A stretch of 64,000 bases of DNA, from NCBI GenBank assembly GCA_002937855.1, contig PTKS01000008.1, forward strand, positions 1 to 64,000. The letters run 5' to 3'. The notes below the pieces were generated by a model. The model was not told the DNA's origin, did no database searches, and was given only the letters and a program-made list of their open reading frames with translations. Both the position numbers and the translations under genes were made by a program. Below, one piece after another: positions 15,995 to 25,097 of this stretch. The stretch comes from Alphaproteobacteria bacterium MarineAlpha5_Bin12. GTDB taxonomy: Bacteria; Pseudomonadota; Alphaproteobacteria; HIMB59; GCA-002718135. Numbering within the stretch: position 1 is the stretch's first letter; each line of letters opens with the position of its first letter.

Positions 15995-18768
15995 TGATTT
16001 ATAACTTTTTCACAACGATCACAAATATCTTTATTTAATACTTCTTCTAAAACTTTCCAACATCTCTCACATTTTTTTCCTTTAGCTAATTCTATTTCTA
16101 CTCCAACATCTTTTATATTTTCAATTGAAAAAGCTTGTTGAGGAATTTTTGAATTTGAAATTTCGAAAGAAGAAACAATGCCAATTTCAGCAATGTCGAT
16201 ATCATCTAATACTTTTTTCTTTTGTTCAGAAACATATAATTTAATTTTTGCTTGTAGACTTGATCCGATAATTTTTTCTGCTCTTTTTAACTCTAAAGCT
16301 CCTGTTATAACTTTACGTATATCTCTTATGAATTCCCATTTCTCTGACAATTTTTCATTTTTAAATTTATCATTTACAGACAAAAAATTTTCTAAATGAA
16401 CACTATCTTTATAACCCATAGATTTCCACGCTTCTTCGGCAGTAAAAACTATTGACGGAGCGAACCATCTAACTAAATGATCAAATAAGATTTTTAATAC
16501 TGTTCTTGAAGACTTTCTTTTATTATCTTTTTGTGAATCACAATATATACAATCTTTTCTAATATCAAAATAAAATGCAGACAAATCATTAGAACAAAAA
16601 TTTAATAATGAAATAAACATTTGATGAAAATCAAAATCTTTTATATTTTTCTTTACTACTTGATCTAATTCCCATAGTTTATGTAAGAGATATTTTTCAA
16701 TTTCAGGCATCAACTCATATTGAATTTGCTCTTCATTTTTAAAGTCACTTAAATTTCCTATTAGATACCTAAATGTATTTCTAATTCTTCTGTAGGAGTC
16801 AGCTTGTGAATTTAATATTGAATTATCAAGTTTTAAATCATCATAATAATCTGATGCAACTACCCATAAACGAAGAATATCCACTCCGTATTTATTCATT
16901 ATGTCATCAGGAGAAATAACATTGCCAAGAGATTTGGACATTTTTCTACCTTTGCCATCTACAACAAATCCATGAGTTAATATGCTTTCATATGGAGCCC
17001 TTCCTCGAGTACCGGAAGATTCAAGTAAAGAGGAATGAAACCAACCTCTATGTTGATCTGAGCCTTCTAAATACATCGAAGCTGGCCACACTAAATCTTT
17101 TCTTTTTTCTAAAACAAATGCATGAGTTGATCCGCTATCAAACCATACCTCTACTATATCTTCTAATTTTTCATAATCTTCACTTTTGTATTTTTTACCA
17201 AGAAAACGCTCAGGTTTGCTAGTGTACCAAGCATCACCCCCTTCTTTTTCAAAAATATCTGCAATTCTATTTATAACATCCTGATCTTTTAAGGGCTGAT
17301 TATTATTTTTATTTATAAAAATTGGAAGAGGAACACCCCAAACTCTTTGTCTAGAAACACACCAATCTGGCCTTGTTTCTATCATTGATCTCAATCTATT
17401 TTGACTCTGAGGTGGATAAAAAACTGTATTATCAATAGAATTAAGAGCTTTTTTTCTTAAGTCATTAGTTTCCATTGAAATAAACCATTGGGGAGTATTT
17501 CTGAAAATAAGTGGGGCTTTTGATCTCCATGAATGAGGATAGCTATGTCTTAATTTACCTTTTCCAATTAAATTATTTAACTCACTTAATTTGTCGGCAA
17601 TTTTCTCATCAACTTTGTACACATGTTCGCCTTCAAAACCAGGAGCATTTTTATTATATCTTCCGTCATCCTTTACTGTTTGGACAACTTCTATATTATT
17701 TTTTATTCCTAAATTATAATCATCTGCTCCATGACCTGGAGCACAATGAACAATTCCAGTTCCTTGTTCTAAAGTAACAAAATCTGCTTCAAGTGCCCTA
17801 ACTTTAAAATCATAACCTATTCCTTTAAATGGATGCCAGCAAATTGTATCTTTTAAATCACTACCTTTAAAAATTTTTAAAGTTTCAGTTTCTAAAATTC
17901 CACATTCTTCTAAAACTGATTTTTTTAATTCATTTGCAACAATAATTTTATCATTAATTTGCGCTAAACTTTCATCTTTAACCCCTTTTATTTTTATCAA
18001 CTCATATTTAAAACTTTCATTGTAAGCCAATGCTCTGTTTCCTGGAATTGTCCAAGGAGTTGTTGTCCATATCAAAATTGAATTGCCTATTAATTCGTTA
18101 ATCTTACTCTCACAAACTTTAAATTTTACATAAATTGTATTAGACGTATGATCTTCATATTCTACTTCAGCATCAGCTAAAGCAGTCTTTTCTACAACTG
18201 ACCAAAGTACTGGTCTTGCACCCCTATAAAGACTCCCATCCATTAAAAACTTTCCTAATTCTCTCACTATCTGAGCCTCTGCTTCAAAACTCATTGTTAA
18301 ATATGGATCATTCCAATCTCCCTCTACACCTAATCTTCTAAATTCTTTTTTTTGAATTTCAATCCATTTTTCTGCAAAATCTCTACATTCTTTTCTAAAT
18401 TGAACTATAGGAATAGAATCTTTGTCCTTACCTTTTTTTCTGTAAGTTTCTTCAATTTTCCATTCTATTGGCAACCCATGACAATCCCACCCTGGTACGT
18501 AAATAGAATCTTTTCCATTCATTTGTTGTGTTCTAACTATTACATCCTTTAAAATTTTATTTAATGCTGTGCCCATATGAATATGGCCATTCGCATAGGG
18601 AGGACCATCATGTAAAATAAATTTTTCTCTGTTTTTTGAACGTTCTCTTAATTTTTTAAATATATTTATTTTATTCCACTCTTCTAATATTTTTGGTTCT
18701 TTTGAAGGTAAATTAGCACGCATTTCAAAATTTGTTTTTGGTAAGAAAATTGTATTTTTATATTCCAT
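15991..18768 (-). CDS. ileS: Isoleucyl-tRNA synthetase
   Basis: Class I aminoacyl-tRNA synthetase of 925 residues. GHIHMG at 61-66 is the HIGH motif, KMSKS occurs in GRKMSKSLGN, and the editing domain has WTTTPWTIPGNRA. A C-terminal zinc-binding domain holds C900, C903, C916 and C919. This is the standard bacterial type without obvious truncation. It lies 14 bases after ribF and is coupled to lspA by a 4-base overlap. Confidence 0.97.
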   Translation of the reverse strand: MEYKNTIFLPKTNFEMRANLPSKEPKILEEWNKINIFKKLRERSKNREKFILHDGPPYANGHIHMGTALNKILKDVIVRTQQMNGKDSIYVPGWDCHGLPIEWKIEETYRKKGKDKDSIPIVQFRKECRDFAEKWIEIQKKEFRRLGVEGDWNDPYLTMSFEAEAQIVRELGKFLMDGSLYRGARPVLWSVVEKTALADAEVEYEDHTSNTIYVKFKVCESKINELIGNSILIWTTTPWTIPGNRALAYNESFKYELIKIKGVKDESLAQINDKIIVANELKKSVLEECGILETETLKIFKGSDLKDTICWHPFKGIGYDFKVRALEADFVTLEQGTGIVHCAPGHGADDYNLGIKNNIEVVQTVKDDGRYNKNAPGFEGEHVYKVDEKIADKLSELNNLIGKGKLRHSYPHSWRSKAPLIFRNTPQWFISMETNDLRKKALNSIDNTVFYPPQSQNRLRSMIETRPDWCVSRQRVWGVPLPIFINKNNNQPLKDQDVINRIADIFEKEGGDAWYTSKPERFLGKKYKSEDYEKLEDIVEVWFDSGSTHAFVLEKRKDLVWPASMYLEGSDQHRGWFHSSLLESSGTRGRAPYESILTHGFVVDGKGRKMSKSLGNVISPDDIMNKYGVDILRLWVVASDYYDDLKLDNSILNSQADSYRRIRNTFRYLIGNLSDFKNEEQIQYELMPEIEKYLLHKLWELDQVVKKNIKDFDFHQMFISLLNFCSNDLSAFYFDIRKDCIYCDSQKDNKRKSSRTVLKILFDHLVRWFAPSIVFTAEEAWKSMGYKDSVHLENFLSVNDKFKNEKLSEKWEFIRDIRKVITGALELKRAEKIIGSSLQAKIKLYVSEQKKKVLDDIDIAEIGIVSSFEISNSKIPQQAFSIENIKDVGVEIELAKGKKCERCWKVLEEVLNKDICDRCEKVINQ

Positions 18769-18782
18769 AGAAATCTTTTGTT

Positions 18783-19712
18783 TTAAATATTTTTAAAAAA
18801 GGATTTAGCAACTTTAACATCTTTCTTTACCTGGTATTTTAATTTATTAAAGTTTTTAAATTTAATTTCTTCTCTAATAAATGCTAGAAATTGTACCGTC
18901 AATTCTTTACCGTAAATTTTTTTATTAAAATTAAAGATATTTACCTCTAACAAGAGTTTTTTTCCATTAAAAGTTGGTCGTCTGCCAAAATTTGCAATTC
19001 CTCTATATTTTTTACTATTAAATATAATATTTACTACATAAACTCCTTTTTTGGGTTTAATAATTTTATCAAGAAATAAATTTGCTGTTGGAAAATTCAT
19101 TTTTCTTGCCCTTCCATCCCCTTTTAAAACCCTTCCTTTAACAGCCCAAGGTCGTCCTAATAAAATATTTGTTTTTTCTATATTTCCCTTCTCTATATTT
19201 TTTCTAATATTTGAAGATGAACATACTATTTTTGAATTTTTTACTTTAATTGATTTTATTATTTTTAAAGAAAAATTATTTTTATAACTTAATTTTTTTA
19301 ATAAATTAATATTTCCTTTTCTGTCTTTTCCAAATTGAAAGTTTTCTCCAATTATCAACATTTTTAATTTTAGATTCTTTACTAAAAATTTTTTTACAAA
19401 TTCCTCAGCTGTTAAAGATGATGTTTTTTTATCAAAATTTAATCTTAAGAAATTCTCAACTCCTAATCCGTTGAGAATTTCTTTTTTATCTTTCTCTAAT
19501 ATAATATTAAATTCATCATGTATTTTTTTAAAATATTTTCTTGGATGAGGATTAAAACTTAAAACAGTTGGGTAAAGATCATTCATTCTTGATTCATTCA
19601 CCATTGTATTAATAATATATTTATGTCCTAAATGTATTCCATCAAAATTGCCTATAGTGATGCATAAAGGTTTTTTGTTGATATAGTTTATGTCAATATT
19701 TCTTGTTTTCAT
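18783..19712 (-). CDS. ribF: Bifunctional riboflavin kinase / FAD synthetase
   Basis: This 309-residue protein combines an N-terminal nucleotidyltransferase domain (TIGNFDGIHLGHKYII at about 19-34, SSSNIRKNIEKG) with a C-terminal riboflavin kinase domain (RPWAVKGRV, RKMNFPTANL, KKGVYVV, GIANFGRRPTF). It makes FMN and then FAD from riboflavin, cofactors needed by the sarcosine oxidase, acyl-CoA dehydrogenase and alpha-hydroxyacid dehydrogenase encoded nearby. It heads the ribF-ileS-lspA operon and is divergent from gloA. Confidence 0.94.
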   Translation of the reverse strand: MKTRNIDINYINKKPLCITIGNFDGIHLGHKYIINTMVNESRMNDLYPTVLSFNPHPRKYFKKIHDEFNIILEKDKKEILNGLGVENFLRLNFDKKTSSLTAEEFVKKFLVKNLKLKMLIIGENFQFGKDRKGNINLLKKLSYKNNFSLKIIKSIKVKNSKIVCSSSNIRKNIEKGNIEKTNILLGRPWAVKGRVLKGDGRARKMNFPTANLFLDKIIKPKKGVYVVNIIFNSKKYRGIANFGRRPTFNGKKLLLEVNIFNFNKKIYGKELTVQFLAFIREEIKFKNFNKLKYQVKKDVKVAKSFFKNI

Positions 19713-19745
19713 TGATTTAAATATATAAATATAATCTATTAAATT

Positions 19746-20171
19746 ATGAAATATTTACACACAATGGTCAGAGTTGAAAATATAGAAAATTCTCTGGATT
19801 TCTATTGTAATAAGCTAGGATTAAAAGAAATAAGGCGTACTGACTATGAAAAAGGAAGATTCACTCTTGTTTTTTTAGGGGCTGAAAATAGTGATGAGAA
19901 ATTTGGTTTATTGGAATTAACATATAATTGGGATAAAGAATCCTACTCTGGGGGAAGAAATTTTGGTCACATTGCTTATAGTGTAAAAAATATTTATAAT
20001 ACTTGCACTAAACTAATTGAAAAAGGTGTAATTATTAATAGACCGCCAAGAGATGGGAGAATGGCTTTTATAAAATCACCAGACAATATTTCTATTGAAA
20101 TTTTACAAGAAGGAAACGCTCTAGAAATTATAGAACCCTGGCTTTCAATGAAAAATATAGGTACTTGGTAA
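19746..20171 (+). CDS. gloA: Lactoylglutathione lyase (glyoxalase I)
   Basis: This 141-residue protein of the vicinal oxygen chelate fold begins KYLHTMVRVENIENSLDFY, giving metal ligand H5. FGLLELTYN carries the second-site Glu, GRNFGHIAYSV the metal His, and SIEILQEG the terminal Glu. It isomerises the methylglyoxal-glutathione hemithioacetal to lactoylglutathione. The glyoxalase II partner gloB is also in this window, at 41138. It is convergent with the alpha-hydroxyacid dehydrogenase gene. Confidence 0.93.
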   Translation: MKYLHTMVRVENIENSLDFYCNKLGLKEIRRTDYEKGRFTLVFLGAENSDEKFGLLELTYNWDKESYSGGRNFGHIAYSVKNIYNTCTKLIEKGVIINRPPRDGRMAFIKSPDNISIEILQEGNALEIIEPWLSMKNIGTW

Positions 20172-20172
20172 A

Positions 20173-20197
20173 ATTAAATAAATTTAATATTTTTTTT
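20173..20197 (+). terminator. Weak AT-rich terminator after gloA
   Basis: ATTAAA (20173-20178) pairs with TTTAAT (20183-20188) across a 4-base loop and is followed by ATTTTTTTT. The T-run suits intrinsic termination, but the stem has no G-C pairs and overlaps the end of the convergent gene. Confidence 0.35.
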
Positions 20198-21328
20198 ATT
20201 GAGTTTTTTTATTGAATCACAACCCATAAGCATCATGTCTCTATTTAATTCTTCTTTTAATTTAGTAACAATTCTCTGGACCCCTTTTTCTCCACCACCA
20301 GCTAAAGCATAAAGATAAATTCGCCCTCCTGAACAAGCTTTAGCACCAAGGGATAGAGCTTTTAATATATGAGTGCCTCTTCTAATACCACCATCTAATA
20401 TAATCTCCAACTTGTCCCCAACTGCATCAACTATCTCAGGTAAAATATCAAATGGTGATACTGATCCATCCAACTGTCTTCCACCATGATTTGAAATCAT
20501 AATCGCTGTAGCACCTATATCAACTGCTTTTTTTGCATCTTCTACAGAAGCGATTCCTTTTAAAGCAAAAGGTCCGTTCCATTTCTTTATAGCATCTTTA
20601 GCATCATCCCAACTCACCGACGGTTCCATTTGATCGTTAATATAATCAACTATAGATGATGTAATATCGCTACCTTGCTTGATATAATCTTTGACTTGAG
20701 CAAGTTCAAATTTTTTTCTAAAGATATAATTTAATGTCCACTCTGGATGTGCAACAAAACTTAATAAACTTTTGAGAGTAAGTTTTGGAGGAGTTGTCAT
20801 ACCAGTATATAAATCTCTTTCACGATTTCCCCCTACAACAGTATCTACTGTAAGAGCTATTGCATTATAATTTGCTGCTTTCACCCTATTTATTAAGTCA
20901 TATGTTAAAGCTTTATCTTTATGGATGTATAACTGAAAAATTTTAGGACATTTTGTTATATTTGCAAGCTCCTCAATACTAACTGTTCCAATTGTTGAAA
21001 CACCAACCATTAAACCTTCTCTGTCTGCGACTCTAGCAACAGCTTTTTCTCCATCATGATGAAATAATCTTTGCATTGCTGTTGGAGAAAAAAAGAAAGG
21101 CATATCCATTTTTGTTCCAAATAAAGTGCAGGAAAGATCAACTTTTTTAATACCAGCTAAAACGTTTGGAATTAAGGAACATTTGTTGAAAGCTTCAGTA
21201 TTTCTATTCAGGGTAAATTCATCATCTGATCCGCCGTCTATATAGTGAAATAAGGGGGATGGAATTCTTTGTTTAGCTAATTTTCTGAAGTCCTTTATAT
21301 TGTGACAATTCTTTAATTTTAAAAACAT
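20174..21328 (-). CDS. FMN-dependent alpha-hydroxyacid dehydrogenase (LldD-like)
   Basis: This 384-residue TIM-barrel flavoprotein has PTAMQRLFHHDGE at the FMN site, K257 and catalytic H281 in ISNHGGRQLDG, then DGGIRRGTHILKALSLGA for FMN phosphate binding. Relatives oxidise L-lactate, glycolate or mandelate. L-lactate dehydrogenase (quinone) is the likeliest label, but substrate is not fixed by motifs. It is first of no clear pathway operon; the GFA-family gene ends 1 base upstream and probably shares the transcript. Confidence 0.87.
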   Translation of the reverse strand: MFLKLKNCHNIKDFRKLAKQRIPSPLFHYIDGGSDDEFTLNRNTEAFNKCSLIPNVLAGIKKVDLSCTLFGTKMDMPFFFSPTAMQRLFHHDGEKAVARVADREGLMVGVSTIGTVSIEELANITKCPKIFQLYIHKDKALTYDLINRVKAANYNAIALTVDTVVGGNRERDLYTGMTTPPKLTLKSLLSFVAHPEWTLNYIFRKKFELAQVKDYIKQGSDITSSIVDYINDQMEPSVSWDDAKDAIKKWNGPFALKGIASVEDAKKAVDIGATAIMISNHGGRQLDGSVSPFDILPEIVDAVGDKLEIILDGGIRRGTHILKALSLGAKACSGGRIYLYALAGGGEKGVQRIVTKLKEELNRDMMLMGCDSIKKLNKKNIKFI

Positions 21329-21329
21329 T

Positions 21330-21737
21330 TTATTTTGGATAACCGTTATATTTAGGAATTCTTTTATCTAGATAATAATAATCTAACTTTCCTTTAATAA
21401 AAATATTATGTTTTGTTTTTAAATTTGTAGGCTTTGTAAACATACCTGCAGAAATACTTATATATTTACCTTTATTTCTTTTAAAGAAAAAACTTGCACC
21501 ACATTTTTTACAAAATCCTCTTTTGGCATTTAATGAAGATTTAAACCATTTTAAACCTTTGCTCTCTAAAAATTTCATATCTTCAATTTTACAAGATGTA
21601 TAGGATGCAAAATTACCATGCGTTTTTGTGCATTGAGAACAATGACAATTTGAGACATATCTAAGTTTTCCAGTTATTCTAACTTTTATTCCCCCACATA
21701 AACATTTAGCATATTTGATTGGATACTTTTGAGTCAT
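21330..21737 (-). CDS. GFA / CENP-V family zinc protein
   Basis: This 135-residue protein has the three cysteine clusters of the glutathione-dependent formaldehyde-activating fold: CLCGG near the start, CHCSQC at about 31-36, and CKKCGASFFF. They bind two zinc ions. Whether such proteins truly speed glutathione-formaldehyde adduct formation is doubtful for many members, so I give no reaction. It overlaps the small membrane protein gene upstream by 4 bases. Confidence 0.82.
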   Translation of the reverse strand: MTQKYPIKYAKCLCGGIKVRITGKLRYVSNCHCSQCTKTHGNFASYTSCKIEDMKFLESKGLKWFKSSLNAKRGFCKKCGASFFFKRNKGKYISISAGMFTKPTNLKTKHNIFIKGKLDYYYLDKRIPKYNGYPK

Positions 21738-21961
21738 TTTAATTTATTTTTATCTAGTGAATTAATTCTAAGAAACAAAAATTTTCCCAAATATAATAGA
21801 GGCCACATAATTATTAATATAAAAATTTTATTAAAGTAAAACATAATATTCATTGTGGAATCATTTTTATCAATCAAATATACCACTAGCATTAACCCTA
21901 TTAAAAAAGCAGTTATAAGCCAAGCTCCTAATTTAATTCCGTCCCAAATTGTTAATTTCAT
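21734..21961 (-). CDS. Small two-segment membrane protein
   Basis: This 75-residue protein has two hydrophobic helices (about 10-29 and 41-64) and a lysine-rich end. No family recognised. The reading frame is supported by a 4-base overlap with the GFA-family gene and by a helix pattern that is not expected from a random frame. It starts 51 bases from the divergent tRNA-Leu gene. Confidence 0.6.
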   Translation of the reverse strand: MKLTIWDGIKLGAWLITAFLIGLMLVVYLIDKNDSTMNIMFYFNKIFILIIMWPLLYLGKFLFLRINSLDKNKLK

Positions 21962-22012
21962 TATTAATTTAGTACTTTACCGATAATCATTAAAAATGTA
22001 AGAAAAACTTAA

Positions 22013-22098
22013 GGGCGTGTGGTGGAATGGTAGACACGGTAGACTCAAAATCTACTCGGCGCAAGTCGGTGGAGGTTCAAATCCTCTCACGCCTACCA
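22013..22098 (+). tRNA. tRNA-Leu (anticodon CAA)
   Basis: A complete class II tRNA folds here. The acceptor is GGGCGTG with CACGCCT (22088-22094, a G-T first pair), the D-arm is GGTGGAATGGTAGACAC-like, the anticodon stem is GTAGA/TCTAC with loop CTCAAAA giving CAA, a long variable arm follows, and the T-arm loop is TTCAAAT. The discriminator A and CCA (22096-22098) are encoded. It reads UUG. A protein gene starts 5 bases after the CCA end. Confidence 0.95.
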
Positions 22099-22103
22099 AA
22101 TAA

Positions 22104-22685
22104 ATGAAAAAAAATAGCTTATATAAATGGACTTTAGAAAAAGCAGGGCATAAAAAAGCTAGTTGGTTCCTTGGTTTTATATCATTTATTGAAAGTTCTG
22201 TATTTCCAGTGCCACCAGATATTATTTTAATACCAATGGTTCTCGCTAAAAGAGAAAAAGTAATTTCATATATATCAATATGTACCATTGGATCAGTTTT
22301 GGGTGCGATTTTGGGTTATATTATAGGTGCTGTACTATATGAATCTGTTGGCCTTTTTATAATAGAATCATATAATTTGGGTAATAAATTTAATATATTT
22401 AAAGATTATTATATTAAATATGGTGTTTGGTTTATTTTGCTTGGTGGTTTTACACCCTTTCCATATAAATTTATTACAATAGCTAGTGGAGTCTTTATGC
22501 TTAACTTCCCTTTATTTATCTTGATGTCAATAATTTCAAGGGGTATTAGGTTTACGGCAGTAGCTAGTTTACTTTGGTATTTTGGCCCGCAAGTTAAACA
22601 AATTATAGAAAATCATTTTGGAAAATATACATTTATTTTTTTCTTCTTCTTAGTTTTAAGTTATGCTTTAATAAAATTCATATGA
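22104..22685 (+). CDS. VTT-domain (DedA-like) membrane protein, YqaA family
   Basis: This 193-residue inner-membrane protein has hydrophobic helices and the YqaA/VTT pattern FIESSVFPVPPDIILIPM at about 28-45, with GGFTPFPYKFITIASG further on. The family is linked to lipid scrambling or membrane homeostasis, but the function of this branch is not settled. The start codon is only 5 bases after the tRNA-Leu CCA end, with no room for a Shine-Dalgarno sequence. The N-terminus (YKWTLEKAGHKKASW) agrees with family starts, so this start is probably real. It overlaps dsbB by 4 bases. Confidence 0.85.
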   Translation: MKKNSLYKWTLEKAGHKKASWFLGFISFIESSVFPVPPDIILIPMVLAKREKVISYISICTIGSVLGAILGYIIGAVLYESVGLFIIESYNLGNKFNIFKDYYIKYGVWFILLGGFTPFPYKFITIASGVFMLNFPLFILMSIISRGIRFTAVASLLWYFGPQVKQIIENHFGKYTFIFFFFLVLSYALIKFI

Positions 22686-23164
22686 GATCGCTGAAAAAAA
22701 ATTGGATTTTATTTATATTAATATTCTCTATCGCGTCTATCACAATAGCATATATCGCAGAATTTATTTATGGAATCTTGCCTTGTAAAATGTGTTTATA
22801 TCAAAGATACATTTATTACATTTTGATTATAGTTTCTATATTTTACATTTTTTTAAATAAAAATAAAAAGTATTATTTTCTACTTGTAGGTATGGTTTTA
22901 TTAGTTGGGATCATCATATCTCTCTGGCATTTAGGAATAGAAAACAAAATAATTCCCGGACCTTCAGGATGTTCAATAGATATGCAAAATGTTTCCGATC
23001 AAAAAGATTTAAAAAAATTAATTATTGAAAATCCTGTAGTGAGTTGTAATCAAGTGAACTGGAGTATTTTCGGAATTTCTTTTGTATTTATAAATTTTAT
23101 AATGCAGCTTGCATTATTTGTAATTAATACTATATTTTTAGTTAGAACAAATGGTAAAAAATAA
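22682..23164 (+). CDS. dsbB: Disulfide bond formation protein B
   Basis: This 160-residue inner-membrane quinone reductase has four membrane segments. The first redox pair is C35/C38 in LPCKMCLYQR, the second C97 (SGCS) and C122 (VSCNQ) in a periplasmic loop. It reoxidises DsbA and passes electrons to ubiquinone. It is coupled to the VTT gene by an ATGA overlap and overlaps coq7, a ubiquinone biosynthesis gene, by 14 bases. Confidence 0.92.
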   Translation: MRSLKKNWILFILIFSIASITIAYIAEFIYGILPCKMCLYQRYIYYILIIVSIFYIFLNKNKKYYFLLVGMVLLVGIIISLWHLGIENKIIPGPSGCSIDMQNVSDQKDLKKLIIENPVVSCNQVNWSIFGISFVFINFIMQLALFVINTIFLVRTNGKK

Positions 23165-23720
23165 AAAAAAGAAAAAAAATATTAAAACCAAAAAACAAAT
23201 TCCTGCTGATAAAAAATTATTAGATGAAATTATAAGGGTGGATCAAGCTGGTGAGTTAGGAGCAACTAAAATATATGCTGGACAACTAGCGGTTTTTGGA
23301 AAAGAATCTAATATTGGAAAGAAAATAAAACATATGGCTGATCAAGAACAAGAACATATAGACACATTCAATCGTTTAATTGTTGAAAAAAAAGTTAGAC
23401 CTACTGCCATGATGCCTTTGTGGAATATTTTAGGATATACTCTCGGTGTAACAACTGCAATAATGGGCAAAAAAGCTGCTATGGCTTGCACAGTTGCAGT
23501 AGAAGAAGTTATTGGAAAACATTATGAAATACAGGCAAAACAATTAAAAGATAAAGAACCTGAATTAAAGAAAATTATTTTAAATTTTAGAGATGATGAA
23601 TTGGAACATCACGATATAGGGTTAGAAAATGATGCAGAAAAAGCATTTGGTTATAGTTTACTATCAAAAATAATTAAAACAGGTTGTAAAACTGCAATTG
23701 CTATTTCAAAAAAAATCTAA
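23151..23720 (+). CDS. coq7: Demethoxyubiquinone hydroxylase
   Basis: This 189-residue di-iron hydroxylase of ubiquinone synthesis has the expected ligands: E35 in RVDQAGELGA, E66 and H69 (EQEH), E118/E119 (VAVEEVIGKHYE), and E150 with H153 (DDELEHH). It adds the C6 hydroxyl in the last hydroxylation step before UbiG methylation. A lysine-rich N-terminal 20 residues precede the core. It overlaps the convergent HNH endonuclease gene by 4 bases. Confidence 0.94.
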   Translation: MVKNKKKKKNIKTKKQIPADKKLLDEIIRVDQAGELGATKIYAGQLAVFGKESNIGKKIKHMADQEQEHIDTFNRLIVEKKVRPTAMMPLWNILGYTLGVTTAIMGKKAAMACTVAVEEVIGKHYEIQAKQLKDKEPELKKIILNFRDDELEHHDIGLENDAEKAFGYSLLSKIIKTGCKTAIAISKKI

Positions 23721-24271
23721 TTTTCTAATTCAGTATCCCAGTATAAATAATCACGCCAACTTTTGTGTAAATAATTAGTTGGAAAACTTTTTCCATTTTT
23801 ATGAAGTTCTTGTGAGGTGGGTTGGTTTGGTTTCTTTAATAAATACATGTCAGTTTTTTCTAATAAACGATTTCCTTTTTTGAAATTACATTTCGTACAA
23901 GCTGAAACTACATTTTCCCAAGTAGTTTTACCTCCTTGACTCTTTGGAATTATATGATCAAAAGTCAAAGATTTAACAGCATAACGTTCATAACAATATT
24001 GGCATGTGAAGTAATCCCTCAAAAAAACATTAAATCTTGTAAATGCAGGATATCTTTGAGGAACAACATATTCTTTTAAAGAAATGACACTTGGTATCTT
24101 CATAGTTATAGATGGGGAATGAACTTCTGATTCATATTCAGATATAATATTTACCCTATCTAAGAAAACAGCTTTTACTGAGTCTTGCCAACACCATAAT
24201 GATAAAGGAAAATAACTAAGAGGTCGAAAATCAGCATTTAAAACTAGCGCGAGATTTCCATTGTTATTCAT
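23717..24271 (-). CDS. HNH endonuclease family protein
   Basis: This 184-residue protein has a standard HNH module. C90 and C93 (CQYC) with C125 and C128 (CTKC) form a zinc knuckle, and D105-H106 with N120 (FDHIIPKSQGG, WENVVSAC) form the beta-beta-alpha metal site. Proteins of this architecture are widespread and chromosomal in Alphaproteobacteria and are not evidence of a mobile element. The biological role is unknown. It is a single gene with a 69-base gap to the next gene. Confidence 0.85.
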   Translation of the reverse strand: MNNNGNLALVLNADFRPLSYFPLSLWCWQDSVKAVFLDRVNIISEYESEVHSPSITMKIPSVISLKEYVVPQRYPAFTRFNVFLRDYFTCQYCYERYAVKSLTFDHIIPKSQGGKTTWENVVSACTKCNFKKGNRLLEKTDMYLLKKPNQPTSQELHKNGKSFPTNYLHKSWRDYLYWDTELEN

Positions 24272-24340
24272 GGTTTAATTGTATTACAAAGCATATCCTA
24301 TGTAAATTATTATTATAGGTACGCTACAATTTGATCAATA

Positions 24341-25024
24341 TTATTTGTTATTTAAAATAAATTTTTCACAAAAATCAATAACATCTTCATTAATTGAATG
24401 GCCTAAATTATTAATTAGGTATTTTTCAACTTCAAATCCAATTTCTTCTAAAATTTCACAAGTTTCAATAAAACGAAATGGTTTGATAATTTCATCTCTA
24501 TCTCCATGAATTATTAGTAATTTTGATTTTATTCGATTTTCTTTTGAAAAAATTTCAGTATAAACTCTTCCTGATAAAGAAATAATACCTGCTAAATTAT
24601 TTTTCAATTGAGTACCAACCTCAATACTCATCATCGAACCTTGGGAAAAACCTAATAAAAAAATTTTATTGAGCTCTACATTGTATTTTTTTGATAAATA
24701 ATAGATACATTCTTTTATCAATTCGCAGCTCTTTTCATAATCATCATAAGCATTTTTTCTCATATCATCTGATGCTTCATCTAGAGCAATACCTCCAGGA
24801 TAAACATCAAACCACATATATCCTGATCTTAAATTATTATTTATGAAAGGTGCATTAGGAGCAAAAAAAATAAAGTCTTCAAACTTTTGACTCCATTGAT
24901 TAGCTATTTGAATTAAATCATCACCATTTGAGCCATAACCATGAAGCATTACAATAATATTTTTTATTGAATTTGAGTTTTTCGATCTAAGAAAAGGACC
25001 ATTTAGGCTTTGTTTTTTGAGCAT
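24341..25024 (-). CDS. Phospholipase/carboxylesterase family hydrolase
   Basis: This 227-residue alpha/beta hydrolase resembles bacterial carboxylesterase/acyl-protein thioesterase-like enzymes. The oxyanion region is VMLHGYGSNGDDL, the nucleophile S127 is in LGFSQGSMM, the acid is in GDRDEIIKP, and the catalytic His is in NNLGHSINED. It is an intracellular serine esterase with unknown natural substrate. It is divergent from the small charged protein gene. Confidence 0.85.
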   Translation of the reverse strand: MLKKQSLNGPFLRSKNSNSIKNIIVMLHGYGSNGDDLIQIANQWSQKFEDFIFFAPNAPFINNNLRSGYMWFDVYPGGIALDEASDDMRKNAYDDYEKSCELIKECIYYLSKKYNVELNKIFLLGFSQGSMMSIEVGTQLKNNLAGIISLSGRVYTEIFSKENRIKSKLLIIHGDRDEIIKPFRFIETCEILEEIGFEVEKYLINNLGHSINEDVIDFCEKFILNNK

Positions 25025-25097
25025 TTATATATAATTAATTATATTATGGAATTTAACAAGAAAATTTTGTAAAATAGATTTTATTCAAGGATAAATT

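Noticed and set aside
22052..22288. Minus-strand open frame of 78 codons over tRNA-Leu and the VTT gene
   Set aside because: It lies antisense to a tRNA and a well-supported coding frame and shows no family features.
23717..24271. HNH endonuclease as a sign of a homing or phage element
   Set aside because: It lies in ordinary core genes without repeats, introns or integrase, and such HNH proteins are common chromosomal genes.
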